DNA of 37,769 nucleotides, taken from contig BCRI01000071.1 of assembly GCA_001552515.1 (NCBI GenBank), positions 1-37,769 of the forward strand, written 5' to 3'. Shown in pieces: positions 8,191 through 17,418 of this stretch. This DNA comes from Sphaerimonospora mesophila NBRC 14179 = JCM 3151. Lineage in GTDB: Bacteria > Actinomycetota > Actinomycetes > Streptosporangiales > Streptosporangiaceae. The position numbers and the translations under genes were made by a program. Numbering within the stretch: the first letter of the stretch is position 1; the number at the start of each line of letters is the position of its first letter. The notes under the pieces were generated by a model. That model saw nothing but the letters and a program-made list of their open reading frames with translations. It ran no database searches and was not told the origin of the DNA.

Positions 8191-8218
8191 TGGCCACCGC
8201 CCGGAGGGGCGGTGGCCA
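8191..8218 (+). terminator. Terminator after the sulfatase gene
   Basis: A perfect 12-bp stem (TGGCCACCGCCC with its complement) encloses a 4-base loop GGAG. It starts 19 bases after the sulfatase stop codon. It separates the sulfatase from the ceb operon control region. Confidence 0.85.
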
Positions 8219-8244
8219 TTCCCACGTTTCTACCCATATGACCA

Positions 8245-8258
8245 TGGGAGCGCTCCCA
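8245..8258. promoter_or_regulatory. CebR operator (distal site of the ceb operon)
   Basis: TGGGAGCGCTCCCA, the perfect 14-bp palindrome known to bind CebR/CelR in Streptomyces and Thermobifida. It lies 250 bases upstream of cebE and 120 bases upstream of a second copy. The neighbouring CATATGACC could be part of an upstream promoter, but no good -35 is seen. Confidence 0.9.
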
Positions 8259-8331
8259 GGCGAAGTTCATCCGGTTCTATCCCTTTTCGGGGCTCTAACC
8301 CCCCGCGGAGTAACAGTTAGGTTTCAGCGTA

Positions 8332-8337
8332 TTGACG
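8332..8337 (+). promoter_or_regulatory. Putative -35 of the ceb operon promoter
   Basis: TTGACG lies 27 bases before the proximal CebR box. A -10 at the right distance is poor (GGACTC or GACTCT at 8355-8361). Position and orientation fit a promoter whose start site is covered by the operator, as in the two better promoters at 20229 and 22138. Confidence 0.4.
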
Positions 8338-8364
8338 CCTGAGGGCCCAATAGAGGACTCTTCG

Positions 8365-8378
8365 TGGGAGCGCTCCCA
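8365..8378. promoter_or_regulatory. CebR operator (proximal site of the ceb operon)
   Basis: A second exact TGGGAGCGCTCCCA, 129 bases upstream of the cebE start. Two identical palindromes 120 bp apart could allow looping by a LacI-type tetramer, although CebR proteins are generally thought to act as dimers. Confidence 0.92.
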
Positions 8379-8507
8379 ACCCTGGATTCGCAACGGGCAC
8401 GGCAGCGCCGAGCAGCAGTTACAGATCACGGGCCGTCAGCTCGGGGACCGGCCTGAGACACAACCCTCCCAATGAGACTTCGGGATACCACCTGAGAGGG
8501 GTCCGCA

Positions 8508-9863
8508 ATGATTGGCAACTCGCGTCGCGGCAGGATGCTCGCGATCGCCGCGGCGTCCGCGCTCGCCCTGAGCGTCATCAGCGCCTGCAGCACCGACGAC
8601 GGCGGCAGCAGCAGCACTCCGTCGGACGGCGGGTCCTCGGCCGCCGCAGAGAAGGTCACGATCACGCTCCAGACGTTCGGCGGCGGCAAGAACTTCGGCT
8701 TCAAGGAGGCCGTCGACAAGTGGAACGCCGAGCACACCGACATCCAGATCAAATATGACAACCTGACCGACCAGTTCGAGCAGACCTACTGGCCGCAGAT
8801 GATCCAGTGGCTGCAGTCCGGCGCCGGCGCGGGCGACGTGGTCGGCATCGAGGAAGGCGGCATGGGCCTCGCCAAGGCGCACCCCGAGTGGTGGGCCGAC
8901 CTCGGCGAGTTCGGCCTGAACAACCACCAGGCGAACTTCCCCGCCTGGAAGTGGGAGAACGGCGTCACCGTCGACGGCAAGCTGTTCGCGCTCGGGACCG
9001 ACGTCGGCGGCATGAGCCTGTGCTACCGCAAGGACCTGTTCGAGAAGGCCGGCCTGCCCTCCGACCGCGAGGAGGTCGGCAAGCTCTGGCCCACCTGGGA
9101 CGACTTCGTCAAGGTCGGCCACCAGTTCCAGGCCAAGGTCAAGGACACCAAGTTCGTCGACGGCACCAACACGCTCTACAACGTGGTCCTGGTGCAGGAG
9201 GCCGCCAAGAACGGCAACGTCGCCTACTTCGACAAGGACAACAAGCTGATCGTCGACTCGAACCCGGCGGTCAAGACGGCCTACGACTTCGCCGAGAAGA
9301 TCAGCAAGGAGGGACTCACCGCCAAGCTGCGCAACTTCACCGACGAGTGGAAGACCGGCATGAAGAAGTCGCAGTTCGCCACCCTCGGCTGCCCGGCCTG
9401 GATGCTCGGCGTGGTCAGCGGCGACGACGCGGCCGGTCCGGAGTTCGCCGGTAAGTGGGACGTCGCGGCGGTGCCCGGCGGCGGCGGCAACTGGGGCGGC
9501 TCCTGGCTCGCGGTGCCCAAGCAGTCCAAGCACCCGAAGGAGGCCGCCCAGGTCCTCGAGTACCTGACCGGCAAGGAAGGCCAGGTGAGCGTCTTCAACT
9601 ACTCCGGCAACCTGCCGAGCAACGTCCAGGCCCAGCAGGACCCGGCCGTCCAGGGCGCGAAGAACGAGTACTTCAACGACGCCCCGGTCGGTGACATCTT
9701 CGTCAAGTCGGCCGGCGCGCTCCAGCCGGTCTTCCTCGGTGTGAAGCACGCCCAGGTGAAGAACGCGGTGGAGTCGGTGGTCTCGGCCATCGACGACGGC
9801 TCCGTGCCGTACGCCGAGGGCTGGAAGCGGCTCGTCGACGACGCCGTGAAGGCCGCGGGCTGA
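8508..9863 (+). CDS. cebE: Cellobiose/cellotriose-binding lipoprotein CebE
   Basis: Solute-binding lipoprotein that captures cello-oligosaccharides outside the membrane, 451 residues. The signal peptide has Arg-rich RRGRM, a hydrophobic core and the lipobox VISA-C with C27, followed by a Ser/Gly/Asp linker (STDDGGSSSTPSDGG). The mature protein shows ITLQTFGGGKNFGF, a Trp-rich binding surface (HPEWWADLGEFG, FPAWKWENG) and GVVSGDDA ... WDVAAVPGGGGNWGGSWLAVPKQSKHP, as in Streptomyces CebE. GAGAGGGG lies upstream of the ATG. It is the first gene of cebEFG-bglC-cebR, under two CebR boxes. Gene order plus operators make cellobiose a well-supported substrate class, although the exact oligomer preference cannot be read. 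Confidence 0.93.
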   Translation: MIGNSRRGRMLAIAAASALALSVISACSTDDGGSSSTPSDGGSSAAAEKVTITLQTFGGGKNFGFKEAVDKWNAEHTDIQIKYDNLTDQFEQTYWPQMIQWLQSGAGAGDVVGIEEGGMGLAKAHPEWWADLGEFGLNNHQANFPAWKWENGVTVDGKLFALGTDVGGMSLCYRKDLFEKAGLPSDREEVGKLWPTWDDFVKVGHQFQAKVKDTKFVDGTNTLYNVVLVQEAAKNGNVAYFDKDNKLIVDSNPAVKTAYDFAEKISKEGLTAKLRNFTDEWKTGMKKSQFATLGCPAWMLGVVSGDDAAGPEFAGKWDVAAVPGGGGNWGGSWLAVPKQSKHPKEAAQVLEYLTGKEGQVSVFNYSGNLPSNVQAQQDPAVQGAKNEYFNDAPVGDIFVKSAGALQPVFLGVKHAQVKNAVESVVSAIDDGSVPYAEGWKRLVDDAVKAAG

Positions 9864-9947
9864 CCCTCGCCCGCCAGGTGAACACCGGCCCGCCGCAGCG
9901 GCACCCCGCCGGCGGGCCGGTCGCCTGCTTTCACTGAAAGGTAATCC

Positions 9948-10922
9948 ATGAGCCTGCACGTCGACGCCGGCCAACCCACCCGGGCGCCGGTTCCCCCCGG
10001 CAGGAGGCACGTCCGGCGGAATTCGCCCCGGTCCTTCCGGACCTGGCTGGACCTCAAGGCCGCGCCGTACCTCCTGGTCTCGCCGTACTATCTGCTCTTC
10101 CTGCTCTTCGGGCTGTTCCCCCTCGGCTTCACCCTCTACTACTCCTTCTACAAGTACGACCTCACCGGCACGGTCGAGTGGACCGGCCTGGGCAACTACA
10201 CCGCGATGCTCGCCGACTCCGCCTTCTGGAAGGCGGTCGTCAACACGCTGGGCATGTTCGTCATCGCGACGGTCCCGCAGATGCTGCTGGCGCTACTGCT
10301 CGCCAACGCGCTGAACAAGCGGTTCAGGGGCCAGCTGCTGGTCCGGATGGGCGTCCTGCTCCCCCTGGTCACCTCGGTGGTCGCGGTGGCGGTCGTCTTC
10401 ACCCAGCTCTACGGCCGGGACTGGGGTGTGATCAACTGGATCCTCAGCTGGTTCGGGGTCGACCCCATCGACTGGAAGGCCCAGCGCATCCCCTCCTGGC
10501 TCGCCATCGCCACGATGGTCGACTGGCGGTGGACCGGCTACAACGCGATCATCTTCCTCGCCGGCATGCAGACGATCCCCAAGGACCTCTACGAGGCGGC
10601 CTCGATCGACGGCGCGTCCCGGCGGCGTCAGTTCTGGCAGATCACCGTGCCGATGCTCCGGCCGACCATGATCTTCGTGGTGCTGAACTCGACGATCGGC
10701 GGTCTCACGCTGTTCGCCGAACCGACCACGTTCTACAACGGCAACGTCCACGGCGGCACCGACAGCCAGTTCCAGACCGTCTCGATGTTCATCTTCGAAG
10801 AGGGCTTCCGCGAGTTCGACTACGGCTATGCCTCGGCCGCCGCCTGGCTGCTGTTCCTGCTCATCCTCATCGGATCACTGATCAACTTCCTGCTCATCCG
10901 CCGGATCGGGGGCAACAAGTGA
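9948..10922 (+). CDS. cebF: Cellobiose ABC transporter permease CebF
   Basis: First membrane subunit of the cellobiose importer, 324 residues. A 40-residue basic N-terminus precedes helix 1 (YLLVSPYYLLFLLFGLFPLGFTLYYSF). Further helices surround LLPLVTSVVAVAVVF, and the EAA loop lies at about 216-239 (EAASIDGASRRRQFW ... VPMLRP). A ribosome site AAAGGT precedes the ATG. It follows cebE by 84 bases and its stop overlaps the next start (GTGA), so the two permeases are made in step. No ATPase gene is in this operon, as is normal for ceb loci, which borrow an MsiK-type ATPase. Confidence 0.93.
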   Translation: MSLHVDAGQPTRAPVPPGRRHVRRNSPRSFRTWLDLKAAPYLLVSPYYLLFLLFGLFPLGFTLYYSFYKYDLTGTVEWTGLGNYTAMLADSAFWKAVVNTLGMFVIATVPQMLLALLLANALNKRFRGQLLVRMGVLLPLVTSVVAVAVVFTQLYGRDWGVINWILSWFGVDPIDWKAQRIPSWLAIATMVDWRWTGYNAIIFLAGMQTIPKDLYEAASIDGASRRRQFWQITVPMLRPTMIFVVLNSTIGGLTLFAEPTTFYNGNVHGGTDSQFQTVSMFIFEEGFREFDYGYASAAAWLLFLLILIGSLINFLLIRRIGGNK

Positions 10923-11808
10923 CCACGCTCTCCGCGCCCGCCGGCACGCGGCGGCGCCGCACCAAGGCGTCCGGAGGAGCCGCCGGCATCTGGGCCGCAA
11001 CTCCGTTCACGAAGATCGTGCTCGCCATCACGATCGTCATCTCGGCTTTCCCGCTCTACTGGATGATCATCATCGCCTCGCGCTCCAACCGGGAGGCCAC
11101 CGACATCCCGCCGCCGTTCCTGCCCGGCGGCAATCTCGGCGAGAACATCCAGCGCGTGCTGTCCAACCCGGACGCGCACTACCTGACCGGTCTGACCAAC
11201 TCCCTGATCATCGCCGTCACGGTGACCGCCTCCGTGGTGATGATCTCGACGTTCGCCGGTTTCGCGTTCGCCAGGCTCCGCTTCAAGGGTGGCAAGATCC
11301 TGCTGCTGCTGGTCCTGGTGACCATGATGGTGCCGCTGCAGCAGATGGGCATCGTGCCCCTCTACCGGGTGATGGTCAGCCTCGAGTGGGTCGGCACGAT
11401 CAAGGCCGTGATCATGCCGTACCTGCTCAACGGCTTCGGCGTCTTCCTCATGACGCAGTACACCGACCAGGCCGTGCCGAACGAGCTGGTGGAGGCCGCC
11501 CGGGTGGACGGCGCGTCCACGATGCGGATCTGGTGGAACGTCATCCTGCCCGCCGTACGGCCGGGCATGGCGGTGCTCGGCATCAACACGTTCATGCTGA
11601 CCTGGAACGACTTCATGTGGCCGCTGCTCGTGCTGACGCCGGACAACCCGACCGTCCAGGTCGCCATCAACTCGCTCAACGCGAAGTACGGCACGGACTA
11701 CGTGCTGATCTTCAGCGGCACGCTGATGTCGATCATCCCGCTCATCGTCGTTTTCATCGCGTTCGGCCGACAGATCATCGGCGGACTCATGGAAGGTGCA
11801 GTCAAAGC

Positions 11809-11812
<4 letters not shown>
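10919..11812 (+). CDS. cebG: Cellobiose ABC transporter permease CebG
   Basis: Second membrane subunit of the cellobiose importer, 297 residues. It starts at GTG 10919, overlapping the cebF stop by four bases. Helix 1 is at about 32-52 (KIVLAITIVISAFPLYWMIII); the MalG-like NSLIIAVTVTASVVMISTFAGFAFAR follows, then the EAA loop at about 191-215 (VEAARVDGASTMRIW ... LPAVRP). The C-terminus ends GGLMEGAVKA, matching CebG-type proteins that finish with a short Gly/Ala tail. Its stop overlaps the GTG start of bglC in the same GTGA manner, so cebF, cebG and bglC form a continuous coupled chain. Confidence 0.93.
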
Positions 11813-13245
<1,433 letters not shown>

Positions 13246-13272
13246 GCGCAGATAGGACGAGGGGGCAACCAG

Positions 13273-14292
13273 ATGAACGGTGACCGCCGTTCGGGAGGGC
13301 GACCGACGCTGGAGGCGGTCGCCGCCCGCGCCGGGGTCGGCCGCGGCACGGTGTCGCGTGTGATCAACGGGTCACCGAAGGTCAGTGACAAAGCCCGAGA
13401 CGCCGTGATGCAGGCCATCCAGGAGCTCGGCTACGTGCCCAACCGGGCGGCGCGAACCCTGGTCACCAACCGGACGGACACCATCGCGCTGGTGGTGTCC
13501 GAGTCCGAACAGCGGGTCTTCGACGAGCCGTACTTCGCCGGGGTCATCCGCGGCATCGGCTCGGCGCTCGCGGAGACCGGTCTGCAGCTCATCCTGACGA
13601 TGGCGCAGAACCGACGCGAGCACGACCGGCTGGAGCACTATCTGACCGGCCAGCACGTGGACGGCGTCCTGCTGACCTCGGTCCACGGCGCCGACCCCCT
13701 GCCGGGGCGGCTGGAGAAGATGGGCGTGCCGACCGTGCTGGGCGGCCGTCCTGTCGGGCTGAACCCGTACAGCTATGTCGACATGGACAACCGGGCGGGC
13801 GCGCGGCAGGCGGTCAAGTATCTGATCTCCAAGGGCCGCGGCCGCATCGCCACGATCGCCGGTCCCCAGGACATGGGGGTGGGTGTCGACCGTCTCGCGG
13901 GATATCGCGACGCCCTGCTCGCCACCGGCATGACCGAGCGCGTCGCGTACGGAGACTTCTCCGAGGAGAGCGGCGAGGCGGCGATGCACGAACTGCTGGA
14001 GCGGCATCCGGACCTGGACGCCGTGTTCACGGCATCCGACCCGATGGCGATGGGCGCGCTCCACGTGCTCAGGGAGCGGGGCATGCGGGTGCCCGACGAC
14101 GTCGCGCTCATCGGCTTCGAGGATTCCAAGGTGGCGCTGCACACCGATCCGCCGCTCACCAGCGTGCACCAGCCGACCGAGGCGATGGGCAGGCAGATGG
14201 TGCAACTGCTGATCGCCCGGATCAACGGTGAGCCGCTGGAGCAGCCGGTCGTGATCCTCGACACGCACCTGGTGATCCGCGCCTCCGCTTGA
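13273..14292 (+). CDS. cebR: LacI-family cellobiose-responsive repressor CebR
   Basis: Transcriptional repressor, 339 residues. The LacI headpiece is at about 11-60 (PTLEAVAARAGVGRGTVSRVINGSPKVSDKAR), with the hinge NRAARTLVTNRTDTIALVV after it. The periplasmic-binding-like sensor domain follows, with EQRVFDEPYFAGVIRGIG, MDNRAGARQAVKYLI and DDVALIGFEDSK. The ATG has GAGGGGG upstream. It is the last gene of the ceb operon, so it is probably autoregulated through the boxes at 8245 and 8365. Identical boxes at 20263 and 22176 should be its other targets in this window. Cellobiose or cellotriose as the releasing ligand comes from knowledge of the family. Confidence 0.93.
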   Translation: MNGDRRSGGRPTLEAVAARAGVGRGTVSRVINGSPKVSDKARDAVMQAIQELGYVPNRAARTLVTNRTDTIALVVSESEQRVFDEPYFAGVIRGIGSALAETGLQLILTMAQNRREHDRLEHYLTGQHVDGVLLTSVHGADPLPGRLEKMGVPTVLGGRPVGLNPYSYVDMDNRAGARQAVKYLISKGRGRIATIAGPQDMGVGVDRLAGYRDALLATGMTERVAYGDFSEESGEAAMHELLERHPDLDAVFTASDPMAMGALHVLRERGMRVPDDVALIGFEDSKVALHTDPPLTSVHQPTEAMGRQMVQLLIARINGEPLEQPVVILDTHLVIRASA

Positions 14293-14298
14293 CGAACG

Positions 14299-14314
14299 GC
14301 CGCAGGACTGCGGC
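14299..14314 (+). terminator. Short hairpin after cebR
   Basis: GCCGCA-GGAC-TGCGGC, a 6-bp stem beginning 6 bases after the cebR stop. It is weak but well placed as the end of the ceb operon. Confidence 0.4.
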
Positions 14315-14386
14315 ATTCCACGCGCCAACCCGCTCCACGGCAGAACCTGTGCCGACCTCGATTTCCTTCCGGAACGCGGAGGTCTG

Positions 14387-16237
14387 ATGAGTCTGCGGTT
14401 CAGCATTCTCGGCCCGGTTCAGGTGCGGCGAAACGGTAAGAAGGTGCCGCTCGGCCCTCCCAAGCAGCGGGCTCTGTTGACCGCCCTACTGCTGGAGGCC
14501 AACCACACCGTGTCCTTGGACCGGCTGGTGGAGGCCGTGTGGGACGCGAATCCGCCACGTTCCGCCGTGGCCAACCTCCGCACCTACGCGAATCGGCTGC
14601 GCGACAGCCTGAGCACGCCCGAGTTGCTGATCGCCCGCCCACCCGGCTACCTGCTCTCCGTCGGCCCCGGCGAGCTCGATCTCACCGAGTTCGCCGAGGC
14701 CGTACGGCGGGGCCGGGAAGCGCTGTCCGGCGGCGACGCGGCGGCGGCGCTCCGGCACCTGACGGCCGCGCTGTCCTGGTGGCGGGGCGCGCCGGCCGAG
14801 GACGTACCCAGATCCTCAGCGCTGGGGCCGCGGCTGGACGCCATCGGCGAGCAACGCTTACTCGCCCTGGAGACACTGGCCGAGGCCCGTCTCGCCCTGG
14901 GCGAGCACGCGGAGGTCATCGCCGATCTCCGCGAGACCCTCGCGGTGCACCCCACGAGGGAACGACTCTGGGGACACCTCATGCTCGCGCTGTACCGGAC
15001 CGGTGACGCGGCGGCGGCCCTCGGCGCGTACGGCAGGGCACGGGCCGCACTCGGCGAGGAACTGGGCGTCGCGCCGGGCCCCGAGTTGGCCACCCTCCAC
15101 CAGGCGATCCTGCTGCGTGACCCGGCGCTCGGCGAGCCTCCGAGGTTCGCCGGGGGCCCCTCCCCGGTGGAGTCCGAACCGGCCGGCGCGTCCCAGCCGT
15201 CCCGTCCGGTGCCACCGTCGTGGGCGCTGCCCGCGCCGCCGGCCCGGTTCGTGGGGCGCGACGCGGAGCTGAAGGATCTGGTCGCGGCGATCACCTCGGC
15301 GGCACCTCCGTGGCGGACCATCGCCGTCCACGGTCCGGCGGGCACGGGCAAGTCCGCGCTGGCGATCCACGCGGCTCGTGCCGCGGCCGACACGTTTCCC
15401 GACGGCGTTCTCTACGTCGACCTGAGATCGTGCGCCCGGTCGGGCGCGTACGAGACCCTGACCAGGCTGCTCGCCATCCTCGGCATGTGCGGCGGGGACG
15501 TTCCGGCCGGTGAGAGCGAGGTGGTCCAGCGATTCGTCGCGGTGACGACGGGACGGCGTTTTCTGGTCCTGCTCGACAATGTCACCGACGAACGGCAGGT
15601 GCGCCCACTGCTCAACCCCTCACGCGAGTGCCAGGTGCTGATCACCAGCCGCAGGGTGCTCGCGGCGCTCGATCATGTCGAGCACGTATCGCTGGGTCCG
15701 CTGGAGCGCTCATCGGCATGCGAGCTGCTGGCGCGGCTCTGCGGGCGGGAACGTTCCCGCCGAGAACCCGACCAGGTGGGCCGGGTGGCGCGGCTGTGCG
15801 AGCATCTTCCCCTGGCGCTGCGCATCGCCGGCAAGCGGCTGGACGTGCGGCGGGAATGGTCTCTGTCGGCGTTCGCCGACATGCTGGCCAACGAGCGGAA
15901 CCGGCTCGATCTCCTCACGTGCGGCGACCTCTCGATTCGCGGCGCCCTCCACCCCGACTACGAGGCGCTCCTCCAGGGCCACGGCACGGGCCGTGGGAAC
16001 GCCCTGGGCGGAAACGCCTTGGCGCTCTTCCACCACCTGGGCACGAAGGGCATCACGGACTGCGACCAGGCCGAGGCCGCTCGCCTCCTCGGCTGCGACC
16101 TCCACACGGCGTCCGCCGCGCTCGGCCGGCTCGCCGATCTCCGCCTGGTCGAGCCGGTCGGCGAGGATCTGTATCGCATCAACGGCCTCACCCGGCTGTA
16201 CGCGCTGGAGATGGCGAGATCGTCCACGAAGGGCTGA
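14387..16237 (+). CDS. SARP-type transcriptional activator with NB-ARC ATPase domain
   Basis: Pathway-type activator of the AfsR/DnrI group, 616 residues. The winged-helix DNA-binding domain is at about 1-95 (LGPVQVRRNGKKVPLGPPKQRALLTALL ... LVEAVWDANPPRSAVANLRTY); the bacterial transcriptional activation (BTAD) domain is at about 98-245 (LDLTEFAEAVRRGREAL ... LGEELGVAPGPELATLHQAIL); an NB-ARC/P-loop part has Walker A GPAGTGKS (316-323) and a Walker B-like FLVLLDN. A winged-helix part ends the protein and no TPR block follows, so it is shorter than AfsR. GGAGG lies just upstream of the ATG. It is convergent with the Cys-rich peptide cluster that begins 98 bases beyond its stop. SARPs commonly control secondary-metabolite clusters, so it is the natural candidate activator; that link is inference. 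Confidence 0.88.
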   Translation: MSLRFSILGPVQVRRNGKKVPLGPPKQRALLTALLLEANHTVSLDRLVEAVWDANPPRSAVANLRTYANRLRDSLSTPELLIARPPGYLLSVGPGELDLTEFAEAVRRGREALSGGDAAAALRHLTAALSWWRGAPAEDVPRSSALGPRLDAIGEQRLLALETLAEARLALGEHAEVIADLRETLAVHPTRERLWGHLMLALYRTGDAAAALGAYGRARAALGEELGVAPGPELATLHQAILLRDPALGEPPRFAGGPSPVESEPAGASQPSRPVPPSWALPAPPARFVGRDAELKDLVAAITSAAPPWRTIAVHGPAGTGKSALAIHAARAAADTFPDGVLYVDLRSCARSGAYETLTRLLAILGMCGGDVPAGESEVVQRFVAVTTGRRFLVLLDNVTDERQVRPLLNPSRECQVLITSRRVLAALDHVEHVSLGPLERSSACELLARLCGRERSRREPDQVGRVARLCEHLPLALRIAGKRLDVRREWSLSAFADMLANERNRLDLLTCGDLSIRGALHPDYEALLQGHGTGRGNALGGNALALFHHLGTKGITDCDQAEAARLLGCDLHTASAALGRLADLRLVEPVGEDLYRINGLTRLYALEMARSSTKG

Positions 16238-16284
16238 TCTCGAAGCGGTTCGGAGTCTCTGTGGTGAAGGCGGGACGAGCAGAA

Positions 16285-16319
16285 GGCGGGACGCCCCGAC
16301 GATCCGGGGGCGTCCCGCC
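16285..16319. terminator. Bidirectional terminator between SARP and peptide precursor genes
   Basis: A perfect 13-bp GC stem (GGCGGGACGCCCC with its complement) has a 9-base loop. It is placed between two convergent genes, 47 bases after the SARP stop and 16 bases after the precursor stop, so it can end both transcripts. Confidence 0.85.
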
Positions 16320-16335
16320 GCATTCGCTTCAGATG

Positions 16336-16512
16336 TCAGCAGGTGTACTCGGCAGGAGCGCACCAGCTGCCTCCGGGGACGTCCGACCCCCAGCAGCAGT
16401 ACCGGCGCAGACAGGTCCCGTAGTACTCGTAGGAGCAGTTGATGGCGGACGCTCTGGCCTCGGGGACGACCCTGGCGAGCATCCGGTCGGCCAGACGCTG
16501 AATACTTTTCAT
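16336..16512 (-). CDS. Cysteine-rich precursor peptide (RiPP-like)
   Basis: A 58-residue peptide. A strong GAGGAGG site sits about 7 bases before the ATG. Residues 1-23 form a basic, amphipathic, not strongly hydrophobic leader (MKSIQRLADRMLARVVPE ...) that ends in A-S-A. Residues 24-58 are a compact core rich in Cys, Tyr and Trp: cysteines at 26, 34, 39, 40, 51 and 58 (the last residue), giving three possible disulfides including a vicinal CC, with few charges. The A-S-A matches the -3/-1 rule of type I signal peptidase, and the cluster encodes an S26 peptidase, an ABC exporter and a thiol-disulfide protein. Export and oxidative folding of a small disulfide-rich peptide is therefore the best reading. 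No lanthionine, radical SAM or cyclodehydratase gene is near. Its activity is unknown. Confidence 0.8.
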   Translation of the reverse strand: MKSIQRLADRMLARVVPEARASAINCSYEYYGTCLRRYCCWGSDVPGGSWCAPAEYTC

Positions 16513-16567
16513 TATCAGACCTCCTCGGTGGGAATTCCTGTCGACCAAGTTATCCAGGGCCATAATG

Positions 16568-16593
16568 ACCGGCATACCGAGCCGATACACGCG
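16568..16593 (-). promoter_or_regulatory. Shared cluster promoter box, copy B (precursor gene)
   Basis: Read on the plus strand it is ACCGGC-N10-GATACACGCG. The same two blocks, with N9, occur upstream of the mauE-like gene at 20156. On the minus strand it also contains GTAT twice, 11 bases apart, a spacing often seen in SARP direct repeats. It lies 55 bases before the precursor ATG. Confidence 0.55.
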
Positions 16594-16609
16594 ACGCTGT
16601 ATTTCATCG

Positions 16610-16627
16610 GTACGGAGTTCTCCGTAC
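16610..16627. repeat. Inverted repeat upstream of the precursor gene
   Basis: GTACGGAG-TT-CTCCGTAC, perfect 8-bp arms around two bases. It lies about 98 bases upstream of the precursor ATG and 17 bases beyond the shared box. It could be an operator; no matching regulator is identified. Confidence 0.5.
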
Positions 16628-16865
16628 GGCGAAACGCGATGGCCGGCGGGCTCCGATCAGGACGGCCGCCCTCGTCAGCGGCCGCACAGAGCACTGGTCC
16701 TCGGCCCGTATACGTTTGTTCGGCGGACGCACTCCGCTTTCCGGTTATCCGTGATCTGGGCGGCGCCTATATCGCGAGATGTTCTCGGGACGGCGACCCA
16801 TCGGTCGAGAAATCGCCGGCGAACAGGCATCTCGCCGACGCGGTCGTCCCGTGGGCCGGCGGTGG

Positions 16866-17315
16866 TCAGAGCGACAGGCGCCGGGCCACGACACCGGTCA
16901 CCCGATGCTCGGGGAGGAATCCCCACTGGCGTGAGTCGGCACTGTGATCCGGGTTGTCGCCGAGCACGAGGATGTGCCCGGGCGGCACCACGTCCTCCCC
17001 CAGCCCGTCGAAGACCGCCGGAACCGCGTCGCCGGGCAGTGCCGCCACCCGCTTGATCACCTGCAGGGGACCGCCGTCCAACAGGAACCCGTCGCCAGGC
17101 CCGATCCGAGTGATGACCACGATCTGGCCACGTTCGATGGTTCCGCCCGGCCCGGTGCGCCTCCGGGCGAGAAGCCGATCCCCCGACCGTAGAGCGGGCT
17201 CCATGCTCCGCCCTTCGACCTCGATGACCATGAAGGCCCGCCGTACCAGGACCAGCCCGGCCGCGGCCGCCGCGCCGAGCACGACGACCAGGCCCGCGAC
17301 CGTGAGCGCGATCAA
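16866..17315 (-). CDS. Small S26 family signal peptidase
   Basis: Membrane-anchored serine/lysine peptidase of the LepB type, 149 residues. There is one N-terminal helix (IALTVAGLVVVLGAAAAAGLVLV), catalytic Ser37 in VEGRSMEPAL, catalytic Lys88 in QVIKRVAALPGD, and the conserved box LGDNPDHSADSRQWGFLP near the C-terminus. The protein is minimal compared with housekeeping signal peptidases. The start is TTG at 17315, 6 bases after GGGAG; no better ATG/GTG is available before the helix. It lies between the exporter and the precursor gene, so it is a candidate dedicated leader peptidase for the A-S-A site of the precursor. That pairing is inferred from motif and position. Confidence 0.88.
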   Translation of the reverse strand: MIALTVAGLVVVLGAAAAAGLVLVRRAFMVIEVEGRSMEPALRSGDRLLARRRTGPGGTIERGQIVVITRIGPGDGFLLDGGPLQVIKRVAALPGDAVPAVFDGLGEDVVPPGHILVLGDNPDHSADSRQWGFLPEHRVTGVVARRLSL

Positions 17316-17418
17316 TACGGGCTCCCTGCCGTCCGGTCCGTCCGGTAGGGCACGGGAGAGCGGTCGGGCAACGGCGGGCCGAGCGTTTTCGCTGTGGGAG
17401 GCGACCAGGCCATTGCGT

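Larger units (their letters stand above)
16513..16865 (-). promoter_or_regulatory. Upstream region of the Cys-rich precursor gene
   Basis: 353 bases with no convincing gene. It holds the shared cluster box at 16568-16593, the inverted repeat at 16610-16627 and the ribosome site of the precursor. Short in-frame extensions of the precursor upstream of ATG 16512 are possible but have no ribosome site. I found no second precursor here. Confidence 0.6.

Noticed and set aside
16675-16926. 83-codon minus frame upstream of the Cys-rich precursor
   Set aside because: It overlaps the end of the signal peptidase gene, has no ribosome site and no leader/core pattern, so it is not taken as a second precursor.
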